DNA of 64,000 nt from Peronospora farinosa (lineage: Eukaryota; Oomycota; Peronosporomycetes; Peronosporales; Peronosporaceae): the NCBI GenBank assembly GCA_947646735.1, contig CANTFK010000270.1, forward strand, positions 62,001 through 126,000, in the 5' to 3' direction. Shown here piece after piece: positions 20,185-30,362 of this stretch; position 1 is the stretch's first letter; each line of letters opens with the position of its first letter. The translations under genes and the position numbers were made by a program. The notes beneath the pieces are model-generated. The model saw only the letters and a program-made list of their open reading frames with translations. It searched no databases and was not told the DNA's origin.

Positions 20185-22045
20185 CTAAACGACATAAACA
20201 TCATTGGACCAGTTGTCTTCGCTCCCTAATTGCGAACATGCGCAGATGCCTAGAGCTGTCGTCAGTTCTTTGTGGCGGGGTCCCGGAAGTGCCTTGGTCC
20301 AGATGTTCGCAATCATGATCGAAATTTTCACACTATTCCACGCAGCCCTCACCGCGCTAGATCTCATCACGGATATGATGATACTTGATCTCAATGTGAG
20401 ATGCTCGATCATGTTGACGGGGTTCTTTGTCATCTTGATGCACGACTGATTGTATTCATTGATCTTGAGCACGCATTCGGACTTGTCCCTCGCTGCATCC
20501 AGAATCTCGCACAGGAAGCGATACACCCACTTGTCTTTTTAATAGCAAGACTTGGCACGATGTGTTCGGCTTTACTTGTCGATAGCGATACCTTGCTCCC
20601 ACAATTTATGGGTCCACCCATCAATCTGAACACATGCCCTACGGTCGACTTGTGGTCAGCATGGCTACCGGCCTAGTCTGCGTCCGAGTAGCCGCTAAAT
20701 TTTCTATTTAGTCGCCGGGCTTTACGTAAACGCCGTGTGGATTCGTTCCTTGTAAGTAGCAAAGATTACGCCGACCGCCATTCAGTGCTCGTCCTATGGG
20801 CTCTCCATGAAGCGCGATACGTAAATCACATAAAAAGAATTGTTTGCGATCGTGCCACAGTCTTAAAGTGAATGATAGCACCCATTGCTTCACGGAATGG
20901 AGTGTCGACCTTGGTGTTGCGTAACTTGGAATAAGTCGAGAGCTGATGTTTTTCGGGCTAACTCATTGCAAGAATCGAGAGTGACTGAAAGTAGACCAGC
21001 AAAATAACACACACTGCTCGCTTCTCTATTATTGATGTAGAGACACTCGGATACTTGGAATCCAATGTAACAAATGTAGTTTTCAAACGTCTCATTCCAT
21101 ACCCACGTAGTTTGTTTCAGTACGTAGGTTTCCGTTTTCAATTCGGTAAAAATTTGATGGTCATTTAAGTCGAAGTCTTCAGGGATCGCACAAAACACCT
21201 TTTCCTCCATTTCGCTGTACAGGAAAGCTGTCACCCATCGAGTTGATTGAATTAGTCGAAGCATTTACTAATGGCGATTACCTTGCGCAACGTCGTGTAC
21301 TTAACCACGGGTGAAAACGTCTCAGTGTAATTAAAGCCATGTTTTATATAAAGCCCTTGGCCATGAGGCATGCCTTGTATTTTTTGACCCATTGGCTTTT
21401 CGCTTAATCTTAGACACCCCCTCGGTACTGTTATTGTGCTGTCCAGTTGGTAGTGTAGTAGCTCGACGAAGTTGCATTGAGTCCAGCTCCGCGCTGATCG
21501 CTTCATACAAATGTACTTGGTCTGGTCCACGAACAATATCTTTAAGCGTCGTTGCCTCGGACAAGTCACCACCTTCGACTGCATTGGCACTTGCTTGCCA
21601 AAAGACAGGACGTTAGGAGTCATCGATGCCTATTCGCTCTTCGTTCAGATCGGTTCGGCCACGTAATGGTAGTTTGACCCAAAGAGTCATCTAGTGCACT
21701 AACTTATTTCATTTCAGCTCCACTTTGAGTGGGTAATGACGTTCAGAATCTTATATTTTGACTGCTTGAAAGGCTCTTGCGCTTCCCCGTTTGCTTGTAC
21801 TCCGTGTTTCTAGATCTGTCGTCAGGTGCTAGGGTATCGAAGTCCGACGAAGTATCATTAATCGTATCTTGTGGAAGTGTTGACGAAAACTCAAATGTGG
21901 ACTCGTTGATGGTAACTTTGCGAAATATCACCACTTGATCCGCCTCGATGTCGTGATCGCGGTATGCCTTGGACACTTCTTCGTATCCGTAAGCATCCTT
22001 CACGAGTCTTGAGTTCCCCTTTTTTAATCGAGTTACCTTGAGCAA
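20185..22045 (-). pseudogene. Ty1/copia pol relic (RT and RNase H)
   Basis: On the minus strand, from right to left: a linker with YRDHDIEADQVVIFRKVT, RT pieces with GFNYTETFSPVVKYTTLR, then FLYSEMEEKVFCAIPEDFDL and NETFENYICYIGFQVS, then the RNase H region with SKVSLSTSKAEH, FLCEILDAA and the end piece IWTKALPGPRHKELTTALG. The pieces are split by many stops and frame changes. The order and motifs are those of copia pol (INT end, RT, RNase H). Sequence drift is far beyond that of the Ty3 elements here, so it is an old insertion. Confidence 0.8.
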
Positions 22046-23260
22046 AGTTTTCTACAGGATCACGATCCGATTACGATTAATGTCATTTCGTACTTGGATG
22101 AAATATTTAGTCCAGATTTCCCAAATATTAACGATCACTTTACTACAATCGTCCTAACCACTTTGAACCCTACATGCTTTATTCCAAAGAAATTGCAGCT
22201 CGAAAGGATGGCATGCTGCTCTATATTGTATGCCTGCGATGTCCGAATCGATTTACTTACTAGATGTATCAATGGTAGCGCAAAATACAACTACAGAAGC
22301 TGAAAGCTAATGTCTGGTAGATATATGTAATGTTTCAGCTACATCCCGGTCTAAATTTTATTTTTCTGCGAATCTTTTCTTCGTAAATGCGTCTTGAAAA
22401 ACTTACATGGCAAACAAGAGATTATCGTCTGAGTACAGTGTCAAACGACCCATTGGCTTTGCCTATAGCAGAATACAGAAGTACAGGATCAACTGTATTT
22501 CGCTAAAAGCAATGTGTGATGGTAAAACTTTAATTTCGAACAGTCGATATGCCCTACTGTAGTAATTCTTTCCACGACTCAATCTCCTTTATTGTCGTTG
22601 AGTCTTCAACTCTTACAATCGAATAATTTATTGATCCTTAATGTAAAACGATTGACCCAGTGTTCACCAACCATTTCTTTTACTTTAGACACTGATTTAA
22701 TTTGCGGGCTCACAAGCCCAATAAGAGCGATCAAAGAAACACTTATAGTTGCTGTAATGTTTGATGGCCTCTATCAACATTTTGTTCCCAAGGTGCCTTC
22801 GTACGAAAATATAAACTTTGTCAGATTTGCTGATGCAATTTTTCAAATAGTCGTTTCCATTCGGCTAGAGATCGCTAATGACCAATTTAGCCAAACTTAC
22901 GTTCTCGTTTTCATTCTGTCCCCTGGAAGCAGATTGTTTCGAGTGCGTAACAAGCCTAGCCATAAGGCCAAATGTGCACATTTTTAGCCTTGGACTTGGT
23001 CAACGGACTCACTTACATGTCATTGGGGGTGTACAAAGGAATACGTCCACCGATGCGATCAACAACATGGGGAGATTATATTCCTTAGGATATGGTGTTT
23101 CGAAAGCATCCTGTCGAATTTTTTTATTGCCGTTACAAAGGCATCAGGCATTTGGTCTTGATGGACGTCAATGCCCTTGTCTGATGAAAGTTTTGGTGCT
23201 GCTGGCTTTTCGTATATTTGACACGACTCATTGTAATCTAGCCTTTCTGTTGGCTAATAC
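22046..23260. other. Decayed sequence, probably copia-derived
   Basis: No intact gene. Short open stretches on both strands carry no recognisable motif. The position upstream of the copia RT on the minus strand suggests eroded integrase/gag sequence, but I cannot confirm it. Confidence 0.3.
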
Positions 23261-23261
23261 A

Positions 23262-23490
23262 ATCAATTTAAATAATTTTGTATTAATTTTAATTTATTTT
23301 AATCAATCTTATTCGATGCTAATCATATATAAGTAATTTTAATCAAATTTTTAATCGATTTTAATCAAATTTTGATTAATTTTAATCTATTCTTATCAAT
23401 TTTAATTTATTTTAATCGATTTTTAATCAATTTTCTTAATCGAATATATTTATTATTTTTCTTTATTAATTTAATCAATAATTAGATGCG
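23262..23490. repeat. AT-rich low-complexity repeat of TTTTAATC(A/G)A
   Basis: About 230 bp of imperfect reiterations of TTTTAATCAA / TTTTAATCGA and TAATTTATTTTAAT. Base composition is unlike anything else in the window. The surrounding 23,490-23,720 has no supportable gene. Confidence 0.75.
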
Positions 23491-23719
23491 ACCAAGATTT
23501 ACCTATTCCACGTCGAATTTTATTATTTGGCCGAACATTAACATCTTTTAGCTTAGTAAAAAGATAACAAGGATCCGAGAGCAAAGGAGTAAAAATGAAC
23601 TTTCATATCTTTCATGTTACATTAGCAGAACTATAGTATTGTGAATGTCCGAAGATCGTTAAGGATTCTAGTAGATGAGATTTAGATGATTCTAAGTGTC
23701 TTGCACCGTACTTATAGTA

Positions 23720-23835
23720 TATGATAGATCTATAACCTCACTTAAGTATATGTAAATACTAATATGTATGTCGACTACTTGCCCTTTACTTATCGCGCGC
23801 GTCCATTCTTCATTGGCTAGTGCGTAAAAGCAGAG
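23720..23835. repeat. Fragment of family C LTR
   Basis: ATATGTATGTCGACTACTTG...TATCGCGCGCGTCCATTC matches the C LTR at about 25,133-25,190 and the copy at 43,160-43,215. Only the middle part of the LTR is recognisable. Confidence 0.6.
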
Positions 23836-23925
23836 CAAGTCAACTCGTGGTAAAGGCCAGGATTTTTGTCATGATGGCACGTTGGGACTTTCCTTTATTG
23901 ACAGGACGTCGGCCATGCATCCACT

Positions 23926-24360
23926 TCAAAACACGTTCAAGCGATTTCCAATGTCTTTTATGAACTTCATCAAATAAATCGTCACACCTCTTTCTTCGCC
24001 ATCAACGTCAAGTGAAACTTGTGCTGACGATGGCGACTGCTGTAGCAAACAGTAAGGAGCATTAGAGACGTATCCTGGGAGAACTTCTGCACTGAGTTGG
24101 TAAAAAAATGTGTCTCTGTTGTCCAGAGAGGAAGATAGCTCACGAGACAGTGCGTACAGATTCATGAAACATTGTGTCTTCTTTTGAATATTATACATCA
24201 CGCGACGCTTGCGATGAATTACTTCATTAAAAAGTCAGTCGGAACAGATCGATGCAAGACGACTGACCACACTGAACATTTCTTCCAGAACAGCTGACTT
24301 CATTTGCTTTTCTAGCCATAGCCGTATAGTGTAGCTGGTATCAAGATATTATCAAAGAGA
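23926..24360 (-). pseudogene. Unassigned coding relic
   Basis: The minus strand reads LWLEKQMKSAVLEEMFSV, one stop, FNEVIHRKRRVMYNIQK, then a 91-codon open frame with ALSRELSSSLDN and VLPGYVSNAPYCLL, ending NRLNVF. The composition is protein-like and the frame is held across one stop. This suggests a former host gene exon or a cellular gene fragment. I do not recognise the family. Confidence 0.3.
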
Positions 24361-24566
24361 AAGCTTGCCACCACAACGATTTGAGGAAGCATAAATAACT
24401 GCAATACGCGATGGAGCAAATATCTAATTAGTAGTAACTGATGAGGTCGTAACATCAAAATAAAGTATCTACTCCATTGGCCTTATTGAGATTGTTCTCA
24501 GCATTCTAAAATATAACCGATTAAAGAAGCGCAGATGATCACAAGATCTCTTGTTGTGGTAATACC

Positions 24567-24800
24567 TCATTTATCTACCATGACGCGATCGGTCTCCGCC
24601 TTGGTTTTTGCTCTGCTAGGTCTAAGGATTATTAGATTCGCACATAGGGCATCTAGGGCGTAGGCGCAATGACTAGTTGCATTATCCAAGGCAAACAATG
24701 CCTGCTTTTGATGCCTTGTCGCTGAAGGCATTGGGAAAGGTGTCTGACTTGCCCGCTTAGCTCGCACCTGGGCTTCAAGGTTTTGGTGGACGGCACACAC
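24567..24800 (-). pseudogene. Possible DDE transposase fragment
   Basis: 77-codon frame with QALFALDNATSHCAYALDALCANL. The D-N-A-x-S-H pattern followed by a short leucine-rich helix is typical of the second catalytic Asp block of cut-and-paste DDE transposases. No third catalytic residue or terminal repeats are found. The assignment rests on one motif. Confidence 0.35.
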
Positions 24801-24912
24801 CAGGGTCTCGGTAAGGCAGGTATGCGAAGCGGTCCAGCTACTTGCTAGACGAAGAAATCATTTTGCCGCTTCAGCAATATTTGCGGTTAAAAAATTATAA
24901 TTGAGATATTGT

Positions 24913-25363
24913 GTAATGGGGCACTCTCCGACTATACTGATAACAGTATAGTTTATCTCCACTGATGATAGTGAAAGCAGGTGCCTCAAAACCTCTCTTA
25001 CATGATAGGCAGAGGAAGCTTTACTTCTAAAACGACCCGCTTAGAAGTAGAGGAAAAGAAAACTGTATTTAATATAGTTAACTATCTAATAAAACTAATC
25101 TGTTATAACCTATGTTAACTATATTAAACTACAAATATGTATGTTGACAACTTGCCCTCCACTCATTGCGCGCGTCCATTGGTCAGCGCGTTGGTTGATA
25201 TGATGGCCTATACCAACCAGTTAGAGAGCATCTCCAACTTCAAGGAGATTTAGGAACAATACTATAAGAAAAGATAATATTGTCAAATATTATTAGTTAT
25301 AATAATATTTTTATTGACACTTCATATAAGTGTCAATATTATGTAACGGGCTCACCCCGTTAC
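24913..25363 (-). repeat. 3' LTR of family C element
   Basis: 451 bp. Read on the minus strand it starts TGTAACGGGGTG and ends TGCCCCATTACA. A polypurine tract, GAGGGGGGCGTGA, abuts it at 25,364-25,376, fixing the orientation as minus. It carries several internal perfect hairpins (for example arms GACACTT/AAGTGTC near 25,316-25,336). Related fragments lie at 16,178, 23,720 and 43,152. Confidence 0.75.
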
Positions 25364-25569
25364 ATCACGCCCCCCTCAACCAACACTCACATTCGTGACT
25401 GTTTAGTGACTATGGAAAGGAGCACTTGTTGAATTTTCTTTTATTTCAACAATTTTCACACTATGGCCAAGTCAATGCGCGTCGCTGCCAAGGCAGCCAA
25501 GAACTCGGCTGCACAGCTTTAGCCAGCAGACACTAATATAACATTTACTGGGCTGTCCGCTCGTAGAGA

Positions 25570-25602
25570 GGGGGGCGGGGGGTTTTTCCGGGGGGGGGGG
25601 GG
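25570..25602. other. G-run cluster (quadruplex-like)
   Basis: GGGGGG C GGGGGG TTTTTCC followed by about 13 G. On the plus strand this could fold as a G-quadruplex. It sits in the leader of the family C antisense frame, 3' of the C element's coding region. It may also be a slippage product. Confidence 0.6.
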
Positions 25603-25639
25603 AATGTGTCTGCTGGAAGTTAAGATCAGCCTGCAGCGC

Positions 25640-27143
25640 CTGTTGTAGGTTTACGTGGCGATTCGCCAAGTGAAGATGCTGACCCAGAGTTAGTCGTTGA
25701 CTACTCTGGTGAGTCGGATCACGCATCCGACTCAAAGCCACCTGTGTCACTTCCGGGCTCTCTTCAGGGTGATACCTCGTCGTCTAATGCTACGAAGAGG
25801 GATCGTGGTACATTAAGCGAATCAATGTACCGTGAAATGTTCGGGTCGTCTGATGAATCAGACGACTTGCCAAACGAGTCGAAGGATAGTGACTCGGGTG
25901 GGGACCGTAAGGGTGATGTCAGTGCTTCTACTGACATCAATGCTCATAGTGTCGGTACTTCTGTTGACACTAATGCTCGTGGTGTCGGTACTTCTGTTGA
26001 CACCACGTAGGAGGCTTTAAACCGCAACGTATTGCGTCTTGCTCCTGATCGCAAGCCCTGGATGCTACCTAAGCATCTGCTTGATCGTTGGTCTGGAAAG
26101 ACCAACGAACGGTTTCCTATACCGTTGTTTGATGCGTCAAAGCTTCACGGCCTTGACACCAGTGCGAAGAACTTTCGCACTGAGAACGATTATTACATCG
26201 ATGTTTTTCTTGAACATCGATGGTATGGCCCGCACAAGAAGCGTGAGGCTGACGCGTTCCTCCAATCTTGGAACGCGTTTATCACCAACGTTTTAAATGC
26301 TGGGAAAGAGGATTGGTTTCAAAGACTTTATGCTAGCCGCAATAAGTTTGAGAAACGAAGTACGTCCGGTGCATGCTATCGTTTGCACCGGTTATCTAGA
26401 TAGGCAGGCCTTTTATGCCTCTCTTGAGGCGACCCATGCCCGGGGTTCCTGAGCACCTCGTCAAAAGCGCCTAAGGAGGCTTACCTCCTTAATGAGCGCT
26501 GGTGGAGAGCTCGCATCTCTTCTGAGATGCGTGAAGGGATTGCTCTTTTGCAATCCCTTTACGAGCGCGCTGGGCGCTCGTTTTCCGATGGTCCTTCACC
26601 ATCGGGTGCCCCTTGTCTTACTGTTCGACAAGGTTGGGAACGTCGGCCATCAGTTGAGCCCGTGGCTCCCGGCCATCCGCCGAAGGCGGATAACCACGCC
26701 ACCGGACGAGATAACTCGTCCGACGTCCCTTCACCTCGCGGTGATTTAGCAAGCGTTCTACGTGGAAGCGCTTCCCGCCATGAGATTCCACCAGCGGATG
26801 CGGTGGTGGAGGGAAAACCCTGTCCGATTCTTTCATCGGACTTGGCTGCTGAGTTAGACGGGTTTGCCGTGTAACTCGTGAGCTCCGTTGTGATGTTGAT
26901 CACGAACGGGATAAGCGTCGCCGCACAGAGGACATTGTGCGACAGCTTGGGTTTGACCATGAGAAGTCTCGGGCAAACAGTGCTGTCGCACTGTTGGAGA
27001 ATGAACGGCGGCTTCATTCTCTAAGTGACGAGCTGTCGCCAGCTCGTCAGGAGATCGTCCAATATCATGGGACGATCTCATCTCTACACGACCACGTATC
27101 GAATCTGGTTCGTGACAACAAGACATCTGAAGGGGATTCTTAA
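25640..27143 (+). pseudogene. Antisense accessory gene of family C element
   Basis: Runs opposite to the C element's pol, from inside the 3' LTR towards the integrase end. One frame holds ELVVDYSGESDHASDSK, the acidic ESMYREMFGSSDES, then KPWMLPKHLLDRWSG and a helical block ADAFLQSWNAFITNVLNAG...WFQRLYASRNKFEKRS. That block aligns by pattern with the A and B accessory proteins (ALQRSWCAFVQRWN...LWLANREELRADHS). Stops interrupt at 26008, 26401 and 26425. The part beyond about 26,600 lies opposite the chromodomain and linker of pol and may only be their shadow. Function unknown. Confidence 0.5.
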
Positions 27144-27240
27144 GAATAATGGCTATCTTCGTCGTTCGAAGAAGCCGCGTACTAAACGTACGGACGAAGA
27201 CGACCCACGTAATACGTAGGATGCGTACGCATCCTGCGTG
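25684..27240. repeat. Array of abutting perfect hairpins
   Basis: About two dozen perfect inverted repeats with stems of 7-10 bp and loops of mostly 3-10 nt. Examples (arm coordinates, stem/loop): 25711-25733 (9/5), 25845-25866 (9/4), 25914-25939 (10/6), 26086-26107 (8/6), 26161-26181 (8/5), 26196-26222 (10/7), 26252-26278 (9/9), 26366-26391 (8/10), 26512-26531 (8/4), 26534-26559 (10/6), 26561-26581 (8/5), 26585-26605 (8/5), 26611-26633 (7/9), 26675-26691 (7/3), 26703-26722 (8/4), 26822-26841 (7/6), 26976-26995 (8/4), 26997-27021 (9/7), 27026-27049 (9/6), 27051-27079 (10/9), and an 18-nt palindrome at 27219-27236. Many are separated by only 1-5 nt. Confidence 0.93.
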
Positions 27241-27569
27241 GCAACTCGATCGTGTATGCGTTTCCTAGGCGGCGCAATACACGAAACGGGCCGATGTACT
27301 TGGGAAACAATTTATTGCTGCCCGCGTTAGTCACTACATGTTTAGGTAGGTTTACTGTTGACAGTAAAACTAATTCACCTCCCATAAATGTCTGAGCATT
27401 TGCACTTTCATTATTGTCTGCGTTTCACTTTTGCTTGTCCACCGCTTCTGCGATGGAGTCTTGCACGAAACGGACTACCACTTCACGAGTCAGTAGGAAA
27501 TCATCAGTTGACTCGTTGCTTTTGGCTGCTGTGCATTGTGAGTGAACTGCAGAGATATCGGTTACTAAT
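26618..27569 (-). pseudogene. Family C pol 3' part: integrase end (GPY/F) and chromodomain
   Basis: Reading the minus strand from 27,569: TREVVVRFVQDSIAEAVDK, one stop, then GGELVLLSTVNLPKHVV and the GPY/F module KYIGPFRVLRRLGNAYTIELP...HPTYYVGRLRPYV. A linker follows, then a chromodomain, FHVERLLNHREVKGRRTSYLVRWRGYPP...EPRAQLMADVPNLVEQ (26,836-26,618). Chromodomains target integration to chromatin in this retrotransposon class. The integrase core is missing because the LTR of element B starts at 27,570. Stops and frameshifts make it inactive. Confidence 0.75.
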
Positions 27570-27887
27570 TGTAACGGGCAAAGGACCCGTTACCGTCTTA
27601 CACTAAAAGGGCGTTGAGGAAGCGCTCTTAATTAACTCGTAAATATAACTCTGTTTTATTTTTGTTTTGATTTAATTCGCAGTAAGTGCGAATATGTTCC
27701 CTAGCTCATGGGAACCACTCAATATGGAAGTCAATTTATTATTGGCTTATTATTGGGTCTGGCACCCCAATAATAAACCAATAATAAAATGACGCGCAGT
27801 ATCCGCTAATCGGATACTGCCCTATGCCTACTTATGTAATTATGTATTAATCCTATAACTACTTATGTAATAGGTAGACCCATTACA
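27570..27887 (-). repeat. 3' LTR of element B
   Basis: 318 bp, TGTAACGGGCAAAGG...GACCCATTACA on the plus strand; a polypurine tract, AAAGAGGGGGATGA (minus strand), abuts it. Close relative of the plus-oriented LTR at 58,452-58,768. Contains perfect hairpins, such as arms GTATCCG/CGGATAC and ATTCGCA/TGCGAAT. Confidence 0.82.
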
Positions 27888-27999
27888 TCATCCCCCTCTT
27901 TAAGTTGCGCTTACCTCAACGTAAGCGCGAATCGCAGAAAGTTTCTTCTCGACCAACGGCGTAACTCCGAACCTGCTCAGTTAGACTTAACTGAGCAGC

Positions 28000-28970
28000 A
28001 TGGACACTAGGCGCCCACGAAACAATGTCTCTGACAGCCAGAACTGGGAACACCAAGCGACAATCCGTAGAGAGCAGGCGCCGCAGATCATGGATGGGGA
28101 CTTGAAACCGTGGCGCTTGTATGGTCTTGAAGGTGCTGTCGAACCCGAGCCACTGGAGGTCATGAAGGACCTTTTCACGCGATACCGTACAGTGAAAGGC
28201 AAGGAGACGAACAACGCATATACTGACGATGCGTTGCAGAGGTCTTGGTGTGCCTTCATCAGACGCTGGAACGCGAGTAGACGTGAAGGAACGTCCTTTA
28301 CGTCCTAGTTAGACGGTCGCGAGGGAATGCGTGATAGACACGCTATTGGAGATCTGCGCCGGCGCATCTGTCGTATGACTTGTGACGAGTATCACCTTTG
28401 TTACGTCCAGGATGTCCAACGTGCAACGTGGGCAGATCGCGACCGGTCCGGCAGGAATGGGACGACTTGGTGTGTGCGCGAGGCATGCCCGATCATATTC
28501 GTCCATGGATTGCCCGTTATAAGAGAAGCCTTTCGGAGCTCCAGGTGTCCGAGCTACGGCGAGTGAGAGCGCGTCCTTACGATCGTCGAGGGCATTCACG
28601 TAGCCGAGGTCGTCAACCGTATCATCCGTATGCTCCCGATCCTCGTAATAGGTCTCGGTCTCGGAGTCGCTCGGGAGGTCGTCGTGGTTTCGTTGCTCGC
28701 GAGATCGGGGATGGAACCGGCAGCGTCGGTCGCGATCACCGTCTTTATACAAAACTCATAGTCCTCGAACACGTCTGGTACATCTTGGGACAGCGTACTC
28801 GATGGCTCCCATGTATCGTCCGCCGGGGAATATCCCAACCAGCGAACCCTGTAATGTTTCTCGACTCGCTTCTTCATGGGCGCCGAGTTATTACTCGGCG
28901 CCTGGGGCTTGTGATCCTCGTGATCGACAACTCGTTCGACAATCTAGCGTCGCGCACCCGATGCATCAAC
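28000..28970 (+). pseudogene. Antisense accessory gene of element B
   Basis: ATG at 28000. The N-terminal domain LKPWRLYGLEGA...LEVMKDLFTRYRTVKGK, then DDALQRSWCAFIRRWN, matches element A's accessory protein. A stop follows at 28306. A frame change near 28,400 leads to CPTC, IRPWIARYKRSLSELQ and a basic Arg/Ser-rich tail (HSRSRG, RNRSRSRSRSGG) near 28,600-28,690. The zinc module is degenerate (no clear His). Compared with A over 28231-28272, the codons for A-L-Q-R, R and N differ only at synonymous positions while S-W-C-A-F codons are identical, which supports past selection on this strand. Confidence 0.55.
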
Positions 28971-29261
28971 TAAGGGAGGAGGAGAATCACGACGGAAGAC
29001 CTCTGGCGATGAGCGCCGATTCTCGCAATCGGGCGCCTGTACAGTCGAATGACGAGCAGCGCCTACTCCGCGCTGAAGCCGAGGAGTAGAAGAATGCCCT
29101 ACTTGATGCTCGCGAGATGGCTGAGAGAGCTCAATATCATGCAGATGATTCGACTGAGGCTGCTGAGCGGGCTCGACGTGAGCAGCTGGTACTGGCTGAG
29201 CGCCTACGTCATCTTGAGACGACTGCGTTCGGAGGACCCCGGCAGATTGAGCTTAAAATCG

Positions 29262-30358
29262 CTAAAATATCATCTTTATTCTGCACGCGTTTGGGCAGGA
29301 CTTGGTCCCAGTCGTCGTCAACGTCGTCTTCAAGGGATGATGGATTTTAAGCCGGCACAAAAGAGCGGGAAGATTCGAAGGGAGATCCGCCGGCAGGTAG
29401 GCCTTGAGGCGCCCAACATAGGTCTTCGGGTGCAAACGCATAGATGTAGGTATGTCTAGCGTGTAAGCGTCACCATGCACCTTAACAACCCGAAATGGGC
29501 CAATATATCTTGGCGCTAACTTATTAGCGCCTAAATTCGTCACTGAGGTGTTCGGTAATCCACTTGTTGCTAACAATACTCTGTCACCTTCTCGAAATAT
29601 CAACATATTCTTTCGAACTCTTCTGTCTGCATTCTCCTTTTGCTTGTCGACTTCCTCTTGTAATGCATCACGCACAAAACGCGTAATTCCTTGTCGTAAT
29701 AGTAGAAATTCGGTTACTGCAGCCGAACTTACAGGCGACGTATTTTCTTTTGGAGCAAAATTGGCAACGGGAAACGCGATGGAAAGCATCGCGTCAGGAG
29801 TCGATATGCCGCTGTCCACAAAATTACTAGTATTAGGTGCATCGGCAGCAACCTCATTCGCATCGTAATCAATTATCAATAGTTTCGGCGCAATTCCATC
29901 CGTAGATACTCCCCTACCAAGCTTGGAGACAGGGTGTTCTGAAGCTGAGAGAGCAAGCAGCGCCGGAACGCGAGGATGCCTCGCGTTGTCAACGAAAAAG
30001 GGCGTTAACCCGGTTGACGCGTGGACAGCATTGTTGATTGCAAACTCTGCAAGTGGAAGAAATGAACTCCATGATGAGAACGATGTTGCATAATTGCGCA
30101 AGACATCTTCGAGCACTCTGTTCACACGCTCCGTTTGCCCATCCATCTCTGGATGGGCCGCCGTAGACATAAGCAACCGCGTGCCTAGTATCTGGAATAA
30201 TTCGTCCCAGAAAGCCGAAGTGAAACGTGGGTCACGGTCCAAAACAATAGATTCTGGCAAGCCGTGATGCCTAAAGATAAGATCAATGAAGATCTTCGCT
30301 GTCGCCTCCGCCGTTATTTTTGGCGGAGACCGGAGCAAAATGCACTATTTGCTGAATC
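29262..30358 (-). pseudogene. Element B integrase, C-terminal half
   Basis: 358-codon open frame. Near its start are KITAEATAKIFIDLIFRHHGLPE and [16 protein letters not shown] (second catalytic Asp), then [15 protein letters not shown] (catalytic Glu), [14 protein letters not shown] and the GPY/F module RYIGPFRVVKVHGDAYTLDIP...YVGRLKAYLP. The first catalytic Asp lies in the other half at 31,763 onward, beyond the inserted solo LTR. This half is unbroken, so the element was disrupted by the LTR insertion rather than by decay at this point. Confidence 0.85.
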
Positions 30359-30362
30359 GATC

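Noticed and set aside
22592..23336. Two plus-strand frames of 131 and 152 codons
   Set aside because: No motif, composition of translated AT-rich non-coding DNA, and they lie in decayed copia territory read on the other strand.
25684..27240. Hairpin series as a set of tRNAs, terminators or attachment sites
   Set aside because: No cloverleaf, T-loop or conserved loop sequence is present; loops and stems all differ, and the stretch is coding. It does not fit any of these classes.
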